64,000 nucleotides of DNA, taken from positions 3,596,001 to 3,660,000 of the forward strand of contig NZ_CP025979.1 of NCBI RefSeq assembly GCF_002900365.1, written 5' to 3'. The DNA is from Escherichia marmotae. Its GTDB lineage: Bacteria; Pseudomonadota; Gammaproteobacteria; Enterobacterales; Enterobacteriaceae. Positions within the stretch are counted from its first letter, which is position 1. Every line of letters starts with the position of its first letter. Below the pieces are notes generated by a model. The model had not been told where the DNA came from and made no database searches. It saw only the letters and a program-made list of their open reading frames with translations. Position numbers and translations under genes: made by a program. This document shows positions 45,695-56,453 of this stretch, piece by piece.

Positions 45695-47044
45695 ATGTCT
45701 ACGCCATCAGCGCGTACCGGCGGTTCACTCGACGCCTGGTTTAAAATTTCACAACGTGGAAGCACTGTTCGTCAGGAAGTGGTTGCCGGGTTAACAACGT
45801 TTCTGGCGATGGTCTATTCGGTTATCGTCGTTCCGGGCATGTTGGGCAAAGCGGGCTTCCCGCCAGCGGCCGTTTTTGTTGCGACTTGTCTGGTTGCCGG
45901 GATGGGTTCTATCGCGATGGGGTTGTGGGCCAATCTACCATTGGCTATCGGCTGCGCCATCTCCCTGACTGCATTTACCGCATTCAGCCTGGTGCTGGGG
46001 CAACATATCAGTGTTCCGGTGGCGCTGGGTGCTGTGTTCCTGATGGGGGTGCTGTTTACGGTTATTTCCGCAACAGGTATCCGTAGCTGGATTTTGCGCA
46101 ACTTACCGCACGGCGTGGCGCATGGCACGGGGATTGGAATCGGCCTGTTTTTGCTGCTGATTGCTGCCAACGGCGTCGGTCTGGTGATTAAAAACCCGCT
46201 TGATGGTTTGCCGGTTGCGCTGGGTGATTTCGCGACATTCCCGGTGATTATGTCGCTGGTAGGTTTGGCTGTGATCATCGGCCTGGAAAAACTGAAAGTA
46301 CCGGGTGGCATTCTGCTGACCATTATCGGTATCTCGATTGTGGGCCTGATCTTCGATCCTAATGTCCATTTCTCCGGCGTTTTTGCCATGCCTTCATTGA
46401 GTGATGAGAACGGCAATTCGCTAATTGGCAGCCTGGACATTATGGGGGCACTGAACCCACTGGTCTTGCCGAGCGTGTTGGCGCTGGTGATGACGGCGGT
46501 CTTTGACGCTACCGGAACCATCCGTGCAGTTGCTGGTCAGGCGAATCTGCTGGATAAAGACGGGCAGATTATTGACGGTGGTAAAGCACTAACTACAGAC
46601 TCCCTGAGTAGCGTTTTCTCCGGCCTGGTTGGCGCGGCACCGGCTGCGGTATACATCGAGTCTGCGGCGGGTACAGCGGCGGGCGGTAAAACCGGCCTGA
46701 CGGCTATCACCGTTGGCGTGCTGTTCCTGCTGATTCTGTTCCTCTCTCCGCTCTCTTATCTTGTTCCGGGTTACGCAACGGCTCCGGCGCTGATGTACGT
46801 TGGCCTGCTGATGCTGAGCAACGTGGCGAAAATCGACTTTGCTGATTTTGTCGATGCAATGGCGGGTCTGGTAACGGCAGTATTCATCGTGCTGACCTGT
46901 AACATCGTAACAGGCATCATGATCGGCTTCGCGACTCTGGTGATTGGTCGTCTGGTCTCTGGCGAATGGCGTAAGCTGAACATTGGTACGGTCGTTATCG
47001 CCGTGGCGCTGGTCACCTTCTACGCGGGTGGCTGGGCTATCTAA
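45695..47044 (+). CDS. ghxP: GhxP, guanine/hypoxanthine permease
   Basis: NCS2-family (AzgA-like) purine:H+ symporter of the inner membrane, 449 residues with about twelve to fourteen helices. It begins MSTPSARTGGSLDAWFKISQ and has LTTFLAMVYSVIVVPGML in the first helix. The NCS2 signature region is AGTAAGGKTGLTAITVGVLF and ALVMTAVFDATGTIRAVAG. Formerly YjcD. The gene has CAGGGGATG as ribosome-binding region and its own terminator. Confidence 0.96.
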   Translation: MSTPSARTGGSLDAWFKISQRGSTVRQEVVAGLTTFLAMVYSVIVVPGMLGKAGFPPAAVFVATCLVAGMGSIAMGLWANLPLAIGCAISLTAFTAFSLVLGQHISVPVALGAVFLMGVLFTVISATGIRSWILRNLPHGVAHGTGIGIGLFLLLIAANGVGLVIKNPLDGLPVALGDFATFPVIMSLVGLAVIIGLEKLKVPGGILLTIIGISIVGLIFDPNVHFSGVFAMPSLSDENGNSLIGSLDIMGALNPLVLPSVLALVMTAVFDATGTIRAVAGQANLLDKDGQIIDGGKALTTDSLSSVFSGLVGAAPAAVYIESAAGTAAGGKTGLTAITVGVLFLLILFLSPLSYLVPGYATAPALMYVGLLMLSNVAKIDFADFVDAMAGLVTAVFIVLTCNIVTGIMIGFATLVIGRLVSGEWRKLNIGTVVIAVALVTFYAGGWAI

Positions 47045-47064
47045 TCTTTAATAAGATTCTGAAA

Positions 47065-47095
47065 ACGGGTAGCAATTGCTGCCCGTTTTTATTTT
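47065..47095 (+). terminator. ghxP terminator
   Basis: Near-perfect palindromic stem ACGGGTAGCAA / TTGCTGCCCGT (47065-47086) followed by TTTTATTTT. Confidence 0.9.
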
Positions 47096-47194
47096 CTCCG
47101 TACATTGTGTGAGCTTTTGCGATATTCTGAAAAACTGAGAATCCGGGTATAAAACCTTTCTCAAATCATAAAAAACATCGCAAACAGGGAACGC

Positions 47195-48844
47195 ATGGAA
47201 ATCTTCTTCACCATACTGATAATGACCCTCGTGGTCTCGCTGTCCGGGGTGGTCACTCGTGTCATGCCCTTTCAGATCCCGCTTCCGCTTATGCAAATCG
47301 CCATTGGTGCGCTACTGGCGTGGCCGACGTTTGGTTTGCATGTGGAATTTGACCCAGAACTCTTTTTAGTCTTATTTATCCCGCCGTTGCTGTTCGCGGA
47401 TGGCTGGAAAACGCCGACCCGCGAATTTCTTGAGCATGGCCGGGAGATCTTCGGTCTCGCGCTGGCGCTGGTCGTCGTCACCGTGGTCGGCATTGGCTTC
47501 CTTATTTACTGGGTGGTGCCAGGTATTCCGCTGATCCCCGCTTTTGCGCTGGCGGCGGTGCTCTCTCCGACCGATGCTGTAGCGCTCTCCGGGATTGTTG
47601 GAGAAGGGCGCATACCGAAAAAAATTATGGGCATCTTGCAGGGCGAAGCGTTGATGAATGACGCCTCCGGCCTGGTGTCGCTGAAGTTTGCCGTGGCAGT
47701 CGCGATGGGGACGATGATCTTCACCGTTGGCGGCGCGACGGTCGAATTTATGAAAGTGGCAATTGGCGGTATTCTCGCCGGTTTTGCGGTGAGCTGGCTG
47801 TATGGTCGCTCGTTGCGTTTCCTGAGTCGATGGGGCGGTGATGAACCGGCAACGCAGATCGTACTGCTGTTCCTGCTGCCGTTCGCCTCTTATCTTATTG
47901 CCGAACATATTGGCGTTTCCGGCATCCTCGCAGCGGTTGCCGCCGGTATGACCATCACCCGCTCCGGTGTGATGCGCCGTGCGCCGCTGGCGATGCGACT
48001 GCGTGCCAACAGCACCTGGGCGATGCTGGAATTTGTCTTTAACGGTATGGTGTTCCTGCTGCTGGGCCTGCAATTGCCGGGCATTCTGGAGACGTCGCTG
48101 ATGGCGGCGGAAATCGACCCCAACGTCGAAGTCTGGATGCTCTTTGTCGATATCGTGCTGATTTATGTCGCCTTAATGCTGGTTCGTTTTGGCTGGTTGT
48201 GGACGATGAAAAAGCTCAGTAACCGCTTCCTGAAGAAGAAGCCGATGGAGTTTGGTTCGTGGACCACACGAGAAATCCTGATCGCGTCTTTCGCTGGGGT
48301 GCGCGGGGCAATCACTCTGGCCGGTGTGCTCTCCATTCCTCTGCTGTTGCCGGATGGTAACGTCTTCCCGGCGCGTTATGAGCTGGTGTTCCTGGCGGCT
48401 GGCGTGATTCTCTTCTCGCTGTTTGTTGGTGTAGTGATGTTGCCTATTTTGCTGCAACACATTGAAGTCGCGGATCATTCCCAGCAGTTGAAAGAGGAAC
48501 GCATTGCACGCGCGGCAACGGCTGAAGTAGCGATTGTGGCGATCCAGAAAATGGAAGAACGTCTGGCGGCGGACACCGAAGAGAACATCGATAACCAGTT
48601 GCTCACAGAGGTGAGTTCTCGTGTGATTGGTAACCTGCGTCGTCGCGCCGATGGGCGTAATGATGTTGAAAGTTCAATCCTGGAAGAAGACCTGGAACGC
48701 CGCTTCCGTCTGGCGGCACTGCGTTCTGAACGTGCTGAACTGTACCACCTGCGCGCCACGCGGGAGATCAGCAACGAAACGCTGCAAAAATTATTGCACG
48801 ATCTTGATTTGCTGGAAGCGTTGTTAATTGAAGAAAATCAGTAA
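47195..48844 (+). CDS. yjcE: YjcE, CPA1-family Na+/H+ antiporter-like protein
   Basis: Encodes 549 residues: twelve or so membrane helices of the NhaP/CPA1 antiporter family, then a charged cytoplasmic C-terminal tail of about 130 residues (KMEERLAADTEENIDNQLLT). The ion-binding core includes LSPTDAVALSGIVGEGRIPK and GEALMNDASGLVSLKFAVAV (the ND motif). RGAITLAGVLSIPLLL is the second conserved block. Predicted to exchange Na+ or K+ for H+; the physiological role is poorly defined. Confidence 0.95.
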   Translation: MEIFFTILIMTLVVSLSGVVTRVMPFQIPLPLMQIAIGALLAWPTFGLHVEFDPELFLVLFIPPLLFADGWKTPTREFLEHGREIFGLALALVVVTVVGIGFLIYWVVPGIPLIPAFALAAVLSPTDAVALSGIVGEGRIPKKIMGILQGEALMNDASGLVSLKFAVAVAMGTMIFTVGGATVEFMKVAIGGILAGFAVSWLYGRSLRFLSRWGGDEPATQIVLLFLLPFASYLIAEHIGVSGILAAVAAGMTITRSGVMRRAPLAMRLRANSTWAMLEFVFNGMVFLLLGLQLPGILETSLMAAEIDPNVEVWMLFVDIVLIYVALMLVRFGWLWTMKKLSNRFLKKKPMEFGSWTTREILIASFAGVRGAITLAGVLSIPLLLPDGNVFPARYELVFLAAGVILFSLFVGVVMLPILLQHIEVADHSQQLKEERIARAATAEVAIVAIQKMEERLAADTEENIDNQLLTEVSSRVIGNLRRRADGRNDVESSILEEDLERRFRLAALRSERAELYHLRATREISNETLQKLLHDLDLLEALLIEENQ

Positions 48845-48876
48845 CGCTCTGACGGCGTAAGATAGCCTGACGCAAT

Positions 48877-48912
48877 CGGTAAAAAGGTGTAGTACATCGC
48901 ACCTTTTTACCG
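48877..48912. terminator. Bidirectional yjcE / actP terminator
   Basis: 13-bp arms CGGTAAAAAGGTG / CACCTTTTTACCG with a 10-nt loop, between convergent yjcE and actP. Confidence 0.85.
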
Positions 48913-48941
48913 TTGGTCAGGCGACCAGGGACAAACGGAGA

Positions 48942-50591
48942 TTAATGCGCGCGGCCCTGCTCAACGCCAAAGCCGGTCTGGGAACGGATAAATTGCGCAC
49001 GGAACAGTTCACGCTCGCGCGCGCCTTCCGCTGAATTATCGGTTGCCGAGAAGAACCAGATACCGAGGAATGCCACGGAGATGGAGAACAACGCCGGGTA
49101 TTCATACGGGAAGATGGCTTTTTCGTGACCGAGGATCTGCACCCAAATCGTTGGGCCGAGGATCATCAACACTACCGCTGTAATCAGGCCTAACCAGCCG
49201 CCCAGCATCGCACCACGCGTAGTCAGTTTCGACCAGTACATGGAAAGCAGAATGATTGGGAAGTTACAGCTCGCGGCGATAGCAAACGCCAGACCCACCA
49301 TGAAGGCGATGTTCTGATTCTCAAACAACACGCCGAGGATAATCGCAATCACACCCAAAATCAGCACGGTGATTTTCGATACCCGCAGCTCTTCACGTTC
49401 GGTCGCGCCTTTTTTGAAGACGTTGGCGTACAGATCGTGAGAAACCGCCGATGCGCCTGCCAGCGTCAGACCTGCAACCACCGCGAGGATGGTGGCGAAA
49501 GCAACCGCTGAAATAAAGCCGAGGAACAGGTTGCCGCCCACCGCATTGGCCAGGTGAACCGCCGCCATGTTGTTACCGCCAATAAGATGGCCCGCCGCAT
49601 CTTTATATTCCGGATTTGCACCGACCAGCATGATCGCACCAAAGCCGATAATAAAGGTCAGGATATAGAAGTAACCCATAAAGCCGGTGGCGTAGAACAC
49701 GCTCTTACGCGCTTCGCGAGCATCGCTAACCGTAAAGAAGCGCATCAGAATGTGCGGCAGACCTGCTGTACCAAACATCAGTCCCAGCCCCAGCGAGAGT
49801 GCGGAGATTGGATCTTTTACCAGCCCGCCCGGCTTCATGATGTCGACACCTTTCGGGTGTACTGCCATCGCTTCGCTGAACAGATTGTTGAAGCTAAAAC
49901 CGACGTGCTTCATCACCATAAAGGCCATAAAGCTGGCACCGAACAGCAGCAAAACGGCTTTGATAATCTGTACCCAGGTGGTTGCTAACATGCCGCCAAA
50001 CAGGACATACATCATCATCAATACGCCAACCAGAACCACGGCGATGTGATAGTTAAGGCCGAACAGCAGCTCGATCAGTTTACCCGCACCAACCATTTGG
50101 GCGATGAGATATAGCGCCACCACCACCAGAGACCCACAGGCCGAAAGAATGCGGATTGGCCCTTGTTTCAAACGGTATGAGGCGACATCCGCAAAGGTAT
50201 AGCGACCCAGGTTACGCAGACGTTCGGCAATCAGAAACAGAATGATTGGCCAGCCTACCAGGAAGCCCAACGAGTAGATCAGGCCGTCATAACCGGAGGT
50301 AAACACCAGCGCGGAGATCCCCAAAAATGAGGCGGCAGACATATAGTCACCGGCTATCGCCAGACCGTTCTGGAAGCCGGTGATATTACCGCCTGCGGTG
50401 TAGTAGTCGTTACGGGAACGCACGCGTTTTGATGCCCAGTAGGTGATACCAAGCGTAAACACGACGAAAATCAGGAACATAATAATCGCCTGCCAGTTTG
50501 TTGGCTGGCGTTCTACGGCCCCGCTAATGGCATCCGCGGCGTTCGCTGCGAAAGGGAGTGTGGCGGCAAGCGCCGTCATAACTCTTTTCAT
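48942..50591 (-). CDS. actP: ActP, acetate/glycolate permease
   Basis: Sodium:solute symporter (SSS) family, 549 residues with a signal-like N-terminus (MKRVMTALAATLPFAANA) and thirteen helices. SSS signature GGMLATTWVQIIKAVLLLFG and the earlier AIAGDYMSAASFLGISALVF are present. It imports acetate, glycolate and tellurite at low concentrations. The start overlaps yjcH by 4 bp. It is the last gene of acs-yjcH-actP, which captures and activates acetate. Confidence 0.98.
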   Translation of the reverse strand: MKRVMTALAATLPFAANAADAISGAVERQPTNWQAIIMFLIFVVFTLGITYWASKRVRSRNDYYTAGGNITGFQNGLAIAGDYMSAASFLGISALVFTSGYDGLIYSLGFLVGWPIILFLIAERLRNLGRYTFADVASYRLKQGPIRILSACGSLVVVALYLIAQMVGAGKLIELLFGLNYHIAVVLVGVLMMMYVLFGGMLATTWVQIIKAVLLLFGASFMAFMVMKHVGFSFNNLFSEAMAVHPKGVDIMKPGGLVKDPISALSLGLGLMFGTAGLPHILMRFFTVSDAREARKSVFYATGFMGYFYILTFIIGFGAIMLVGANPEYKDAAGHLIGGNNMAAVHLANAVGGNLFLGFISAVAFATILAVVAGLTLAGASAVSHDLYANVFKKGATEREELRVSKITVLILGVIAIILGVLFENQNIAFMVGLAFAIAASCNFPIILLSMYWSKLTTRGAMLGGWLGLITAVVLMILGPTIWVQILGHEKAIFPYEYPALFSISVAFLGIWFFSATDNSAEGARERELFRAQFIRSQTGFGVEQGRAH

Positions 50592-50902
50592 GACGCTTGT
50601 ACCTCATGCAGGACTTCGTTATTAAGGCGGTCGAATTCGCCGTTCGCCCGCCAGATGTAGATACCAGTGAGAACAAAGGAGATCACAATCACCCCGACGC
50701 CAACGGGAATACCGCGTGTGACGCTGGTGTTCGGATTCAGCGGAGTGCCCAGCCAGCCAGGCGCAAAGGCAATCAGTAAAATAAAACTGATATAAACTGT
50801 CAGCATAATAATCGACAGGATGGTGGCAAACCGTTGCCGTTTTTCGACTAACTCCCTGAAATGCGCATTGTCTTCTATCCGCTGATAAATAGTGCCATTC
50901 AT
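50588..50902 (-). CDS. yjcH: YjcH, DUF485 membrane partner of ActP
   Basis: Encodes 104 residues from ATG 50902 (MNGTIYQRIEDNAHFRELVE), with two membrane helices (IMLTVYISFILLIAFAPGWL and VGVGVIVISFVLTGIYIWRA). DUF485 proteins are regularly encoded just before ActP-type symporters, though the biochemical role is unclear. It overlaps actP by 4 bp. Upstream lies a tandem repeat array of about 1.1 kb instead of the short acs-yjcH gap I recall in K-12. Confidence 0.97.
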   Translation of the reverse strand: MNGTIYQRIEDNAHFRELVEKRQRFATILSIIMLTVYISFILLIAFAPGWLGTPLNPNTSVTRGIPVGVGVIVISFVLTGIYIWRANGEFDRLNNEVLHEVQAS

Positions 50903-50984
50903 CACAGATTCTCCAGAGGTAATGTAGGGATTGTTTTAATTCCCGCTCCCTTGTGGGAGAGGGTTAACGCCCAGGTAACCCATA

Positions 50985-52045
<1,061 letters not shown>

Positions 52046-52054
52046 AATTGTGGG

Positions 52055-54013
52055 TTACGATGGCATCGCGATAGCCTGCTTCTCTTCAAGCAGCTTCTCG
52101 ACCACGCCAGGATCGGCAAGCGTCGAGGTATCGCCCAGGTTGCTGGTATCGCCCGCCGCAATTTTGCGCAAAATACGGCGCATAATTTTGCCGGAGCGGG
52201 TTTTAGGCAGGGAGTCGGTCCAGTGCAGCACGTCTGGCGTCGCCAGCGGGCCAATCTCTTTACGCACCCAGTTGCGGACTTCTGCGTACAGTTCTGGTGA
52301 CGGTTCCTCCCCGTGATTAAGCGTGACGTAGGCGTAAATCGCCTGGCCTTTAATATTGTGCGGAATACCGACCACCGCGGCCTCGGCTATCTTCGGATGC
52401 GAAACCAGCGCCGATTCAATCTCCGCAGTCCCCAGACGGTGACCAGAAACGTTCAGTACATCGTCCACACGCCCGGTGATCCAGTAATAACCATCTTCAT
52501 CACGACGCGCGCCATCGCCGCTGAAATACATATTTTTGAAGGTGGAGAAATAGGTCTGTTCAAAACGTTCATGATCGCCAAACAGCGTACGCGCCTGGCC
52601 CGGCCAGGAGTCAGTCATCACCAGGCTGCCTTCGGTCGCGCCCTCCAGCGGATTGCCTTCGTTATCTACCAGTGCCGGTTGCACACCGAAGAACGGACGC
52701 GTTGCCGAACCGGCTTTCAGTTCGGTAGCGCCAGGAAGTGGGGTAATCATGAAACCGCCGGTTTCGGTCTGCCACCATGTGTCGACCACCGGGCATTTCT
52801 CGTTGCCGATCTTCTTCCAGTACCACTCCCACGCTTCCGGGTTTATTGGCTCGCCTACTGAACCGAGAATGCGCAGCGACGAACGGTCGGTGCCTTCAAT
52901 CGCTTTATCGCCTTCCGCCATCAGTGCGCGAATGGCTGTTGGCGCGGTATAGAGAATATTGACCTGATGCTTATCCACCACTTGCGCCATACGGGCAGGC
53001 GTCGGCCAGTTTGGCACACCTTCAAACATCAGCGTGGTCGCGCCGCAGGCCAGCGGGCCGTACAGCAAATAACTGTGCCCGGTAACCCAGCCCACATCGG
53101 CGGTACACCAGTAGATATCACCCGGATGATAATCAAAGACGTATTTAAAGGTGAGCGCCGCGTAAACCAGATAACCGCCGGTAGTGTGCAGCACGCCTTT
53201 CGGTTTTCCGGTAGAACCGGAGGTATAAAGAATAAACAGAGGATCTTCGGCGTTGACCTCTTCCGGCTGGTGCTGATCGCTGGCTTGCTCAACCAGGTCG
53301 TGCCACCACAGGTCGCGGCCTTCCTGCCAGCCGATTTTTCCGCCAGTACGCTTCAGTACAATGACATGTTCAACGCTGGTGACATTCGGGTTTTTCAGTG
53401 CGTCATCAACGTTTTTCTTCAGCGGAATGCTGCGCCCGGCACGCACGCCTTCATCAGAGGTGATCACCAGTCGTGAGTTAGAGTCGATAATGCGCCCGGC
53501 CACCGCTTCCGGCGAGAAGCCGCCGAAAATCACCGAATGCACCGCGCCAATACGGGCGCAGGCCAGCATTGCGACCGCAGCTTCCGGCACCATTGGCATA
53601 TAAATCGCCACAACATCGCCTTTTTTAATGCCCAGCCCGAGCAGGGTATTGGCGAAGCGGCAAACGTCGCGATGCAGCTCTTTATAGCTGATATGTTTGC
53701 TCTGGCTGGCGTCGTCGCCTTCCCAGATGATGGCGGTACGATTGCCGTTTTCTTGTAAATGGCGATCAAGGCAGTTTGCCGCCAGATTCAGCGTGCCGTC
53801 TTCGTACCATTTAATCGAGACGTTACCCGGGGCAAAGGAGGTGTTTTTCACCTTCTGGTACGGTTTGATCCAGTCGAGAATTTTTCCCTGTTCGCCCCAA
53901 AAAGTATCTGGTGCGTTAATGGATTGTTGGTACATCGCCTCATACTGCTGAGGGTTTATCAGGCAATGGTCTGCGATGTTGGCAGGAATAGTGTGTTTGT
54001 GAATTTGACTCAT
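52055..54013 (-). CDS. acs: Acs, acetyl-CoA synthetase
   Basis: AMP-forming ligase making acetyl-CoA from acetate, ATP and CoA, 652 residues. The adenylate-forming core motif is ILYTSGSTGKPKGVLHTTGG (about 262-281), with WWQTETGG (about 413-420) and the TGRVDDVLNVSGHRLGTAEI hinge. The C-terminal PKTRSGKIMRRIL carries Lys609, the lysine acetylated by Pat and deacetylated by CobB. First gene of acs-yjcH-actP. In E. coli it is driven by CRP and modulated by FIS and IHF from the gap shared with nrfA. Confidence 0.99.
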   Translation of the reverse strand: MSQIHKHTIPANIADHCLINPQQYEAMYQQSINAPDTFWGEQGKILDWIKPYQKVKNTSFAPGNVSIKWYEDGTLNLAANCLDRHLQENGNRTAIIWEGDDASQSKHISYKELHRDVCRFANTLLGLGIKKGDVVAIYMPMVPEAAVAMLACARIGAVHSVIFGGFSPEAVAGRIIDSNSRLVITSDEGVRAGRSIPLKKNVDDALKNPNVTSVEHVIVLKRTGGKIGWQEGRDLWWHDLVEQASDQHQPEEVNAEDPLFILYTSGSTGKPKGVLHTTGGYLVYAALTFKYVFDYHPGDIYWCTADVGWVTGHSYLLYGPLACGATTLMFEGVPNWPTPARMAQVVDKHQVNILYTAPTAIRALMAEGDKAIEGTDRSSLRILGSVGEPINPEAWEWYWKKIGNEKCPVVDTWWQTETGGFMITPLPGATELKAGSATRPFFGVQPALVDNEGNPLEGATEGSLVMTDSWPGQARTLFGDHERFEQTYFSTFKNMYFSGDGARRDEDGYYWITGRVDDVLNVSGHRLGTAEIESALVSHPKIAEAAVVGIPHNIKGQAIYAYVTLNHGEEPSPELYAEVRNWVRKEIGPLATPDVLHWTDSLPKTRSGKIMRRILRKIAAGDTSNLGDTSTLADPGVVEKLLEEKQAIAMPS

Positions 54014-54405
54014 GCTTTTGTTCTCCTTGTAGGATGTTAATAATATGTGGCATAAGCGTTAAATGTAGGGGTATTGGTAGTTTTGTTTAGTATTTGGGCG
54101 GCAGATCACGCAAAAGCAGAATAGTGCAAATAAACGGCAGGGTATTTTTGAAGGTCACTAACAAAAGTTGATTAATTCTTTGAGGAACATGCAGTTATGC
54201 ATACCGTTGGAAACGGGAAAAATACCGTCTAACTCTAAAGTGGTATTTTACATGCACTTACAATTGATTAAAGACAACATTCAGAGTGTGGTTATTTGTT
54301 ACACATAGGGGCGAGCAATGTCATGACAGTGTATGTGCGGTTACTGTCATGAAAAAACAATAAAAACTGCCATTGCCTCAATGGCAAAATTTGGATGAAG
54401 CCCCT
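54014..54405. promoter_or_regulatory. Divergent acs-nrfA control region
   Basis: This 392-bp A/T-rich gap has no gene. It should contain the acs promoters (CRP, FIS, IHF) and the nrfA promoter (FNR, NarL/NarP, IHF, FIS). I see one good FNR-like site at 54264-54277. A hairpin TGCCATTG / CAATGGCA lies at 54368-54386, 19 bases before the nrfA start. Confidence 0.7.
54264..54277. promoter_or_regulatory. FNR site of nrfA
   Basis: TTGATTAAAGACAA resembles the FNR consensus TTGAT-N4-ATCAA with one mismatch. Anaerobic activation of nrf by FNR is established. Confidence 0.65.
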
Positions 54406-55842
54406 ATGACAAGGATAAAAATAAACGCACGCCGTTTCTTCAGCTTGTTGGTTCCTTTTTTCTTTCTCACTTCTGTTCACGCTGAACAAACGGCCGCTCC
54501 CGCGAAACCTGTAACTGTGGAAGCGAAGAATGAAACCTTTGCCCCGCAGCATCCCGATCAATATCTCTCCTGGAAAGCCACCTCGGAACAGTCAGAGCGT
54601 GTTGACGCACTGGCGGAAGATCCACGACTGGTGATCCTGTGGGCGGGGTATCCTTTCTCGCGCGATTACAACAAACCGCGCGGCCATGCCTACGCCGTTA
54701 CCGATGTGCGCGAAACCCTGCGTACCGGTGCGCCGAAAAATGCCGAAGATGGCACGATGCCAATGGCCTGCTGGAGTTGTAAAAGTCCGGACGTGGCGCG
54801 TTTGATCCAGAAAGACGGAGAAGATGGTTACTTCCACGGTAAATGGGCGCGCGGCGGCCCGGAAATCGTCAACAACCTGGGCTGCGCTGACTGCCATAAC
54901 ACCGCTTCGCCAGAGTTCGCCAAAGGCAAACCAGAGTTAACTCTTTCCCGTCCGTATGCGGCACGTGCGATGGAAGCCATTGGTAAGCCTTTTGAGAAAG
55001 GTGGTCGTTTTGACCAGCAGTCGATGGTCTGCGGTCAGTGCCACGTGGAGTATTACTTTGACGGTAAAGATAAAGCCGTTAAATTCCCGTGGGATAACGG
55101 CATGAAAGTCGAAAATATGGAGCAGTATTACGACAAAATTGCCTTCTCCGACTGGACCAACTCCCTGTCGAAAACGCCGATGCTGAAAGCGCAACACCCG
55201 GAATATGAAACCTGGACTGCGGGCATTCATGGCAAAAACAACGTGACCTGCATCGACTGTCACATGCCGAAAGTGCAGAACGCGGAAGGCAAACTCTACA
55301 CCGACCATAAAATTGGCAATCCGTTTGATAACTTCGCCCAGACTTGTGCGAACTGTCATACCCAGGACAAAGCCACGCTGCAAAAAGTGGTCGCGGAGCG
55401 TAAACAGTCGATTAATGACCTGAAAATCAAGGTTGAGGATCAACTGGTTCACGCTCACTTCGAAGCGAAAGCGGCACTGGATGCAGGCGCTACGGAAGCC
55501 GAGATGAAGCCGATTCAGGACGACATCCGTCATGCCCAGTGGCGTTGGGATCTGGCGATCGCTTCCCACGGCATTCATATGCATGCACCGGAAGAAGGTC
55601 TGCGGATGCTCGGCACGGCGATGGATAAAGCCGCTGATGCGCGTACCAAACTGGCGCGCCTGCTGGCGACCAAAGGTATCACCCATGAAATCCAGATCCC
55701 AGATATCTCGACCAAAGAGAAAGCCCAGCAGGCAATTGGTCTGAACATGGAACAAATCAAGGCCGAGAAGCAGGACTTTATCAAAACGGTGATCCCGCAG
55801 TGGGAAGAGCAGGCACGTAAAAACGGTCTGTTAAGCCAATAA
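54406..55842 (+). CDS. nrfA: NrfA, periplasmic cytochrome c nitrite reductase
   Basis: Pentaheme enzyme reducing nitrite to ammonia with six electrons, 478 residues. The signal peptide is MTRIKINARRFFSLLVPFFF … VHA. The catalytic heme uses the special CWSCK (about 122-126) with lysine as ligand; four ordinary CXXCH follow: CADCH, CGQCH, CIDCH and CANCH. ATG 54406 gives the known N-terminus. First gene of nrfABCDEFG; induced anaerobically by FNR and by nitrite via NarP/NarL. Confidence 0.99.
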   Translation: MTRIKINARRFFSLLVPFFFLTSVHAEQTAAPAKPVTVEAKNETFAPQHPDQYLSWKATSEQSERVDALAEDPRLVILWAGYPFSRDYNKPRGHAYAVTDVRETLRTGAPKNAEDGTMPMACWSCKSPDVARLIQKDGEDGYFHGKWARGGPEIVNNLGCADCHNTASPEFAKGKPELTLSRPYAARAMEAIGKPFEKGGRFDQQSMVCGQCHVEYYFDGKDKAVKFPWDNGMKVENMEQYYDKIAFSDWTNSLSKTPMLKAQHPEYETWTAGIHGKNNVTCIDCHMPKVQNAEGKLYTDHKIGNPFDNFAQTCANCHTQDKATLQKVVAERKQSINDLKIKVEDQLVHAHFEAKAALDAGATEAEMKPIQDDIRHAQWRWDLAIASHGIHMHAPEEGLRMLGTAMDKAADARTKLARLLATKGITHEIQIPDISTKEKAQQAIGLNMEQIKAEKQDFIKTVIPQWEEQARKNGLLSQ

Positions 55843-55847
55843 CCCCG

Positions 55848-55869
55848 TTCCGCCTCGCAAGGGGCGGAA
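55848..55869 (+). other. Intercistronic hairpin nrfA-nrfB
   Basis: Stem TTCCGCC / GGCGGAA with an 8-nt loop, 6 bases after nrfA. It is followed by AACACAATGG, so it lacks a U tract. Likely an mRNA-stabilising or partial-attenuating element that lets nrfA exceed the downstream genes. Confidence 0.6.
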
Positions 55870-55886
55870 AACACAATGGAGTGAAT

Positions 55887-56453
55887 ATGAGCGTATTACG
55901 TTCGTTATTAACTGCCGGGGTGCTGGCGTCGGGTCTGTTGTGGAGCCTGAACGGAATTACCGCTACCCCTGCAGCGCAGGTATCTGATGATCGCTACGAA
56001 GTTACCCAGCAGCGTAACCCGGACGCCGCCTGTCTGGACTGTCATAAGCCAGACACCGAAGGTATGCATGGCAAACATGCTTCCGTTATCAACCCGAATA
56101 ACAAACTGCCGGTTACCTGCACCAACTGTCACGGCCAGCCGTCGCCGCAACATCGCGAAGGGGTGAAAGATGTGATGCGCTTTAACGAGCCGATGTACAA
56201 CGTTGGAGAGCAGAACAGTGTCTGTATGTCCTGTCATCTACCGGAACAGTTGCAAAAAGCATTCTGGCCGCACGATGTTCATGTCACTAAAGTGGCGTGC
56301 GCCAGTTGTCATTCCCTGCATCCACAGCAAGATACGATGCAGACGTTAAGTGACAAAGGACGGATTAAGATTTGCGTCGATTGCCACAGCGATCAGCGCA
56401 CCAATCCGAACTTTAACCCGGCGTCTGTTCCGTTGCTTAAGGAGCAGCCATGA
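55887..56453 (+). CDS. nrfB: NrfB, pentaheme electron carrier
   Basis: Periplasmic pentaheme cytochrome c that feeds electrons to NrfA, 188 residues with a signal peptide (MSVLRSLLTAGVLASGLLWS). Five CXXCH motifs: CLDCH, CTNCH, CMSCH, CASCH and CVDCH. ATG 55887 is preferred over GTG 55881, which lies in the ribosome-binding stretch AATGGAGTG. Its stop overlaps the nrfC start by 4 bases. Confidence 0.98.
   Translation: MSVLRSLLTAGVLASGLLWSLNGITATPAAQVSDDRYEVTQQRNPDAACLDCHKPDTEGMHGKHASVINPNNKLPVTCTNCHGQPSPQHREGVKDVMRFNEPMYNVGEQNSVCMSCHLPEQLQKAFWPHDVHVTKVACASCHSLHPQQDTMQTLSDKGRIKICVDCHSDQRTNPNFNPASVPLLKEQP

Noticed and set aside
45558..45794. 78-residue frame overlapping the ghxP start
   Set aside because: Lies in the presumed leader, out of frame with ghxP, without a convincing ribosome-binding site or known family; a leader peptide cannot be fully excluded.
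47372..48073. 233-residue frame antisense to yjcE
   Set aside because: Gln/Arg/His-rich shadow of a membrane-protein gene.
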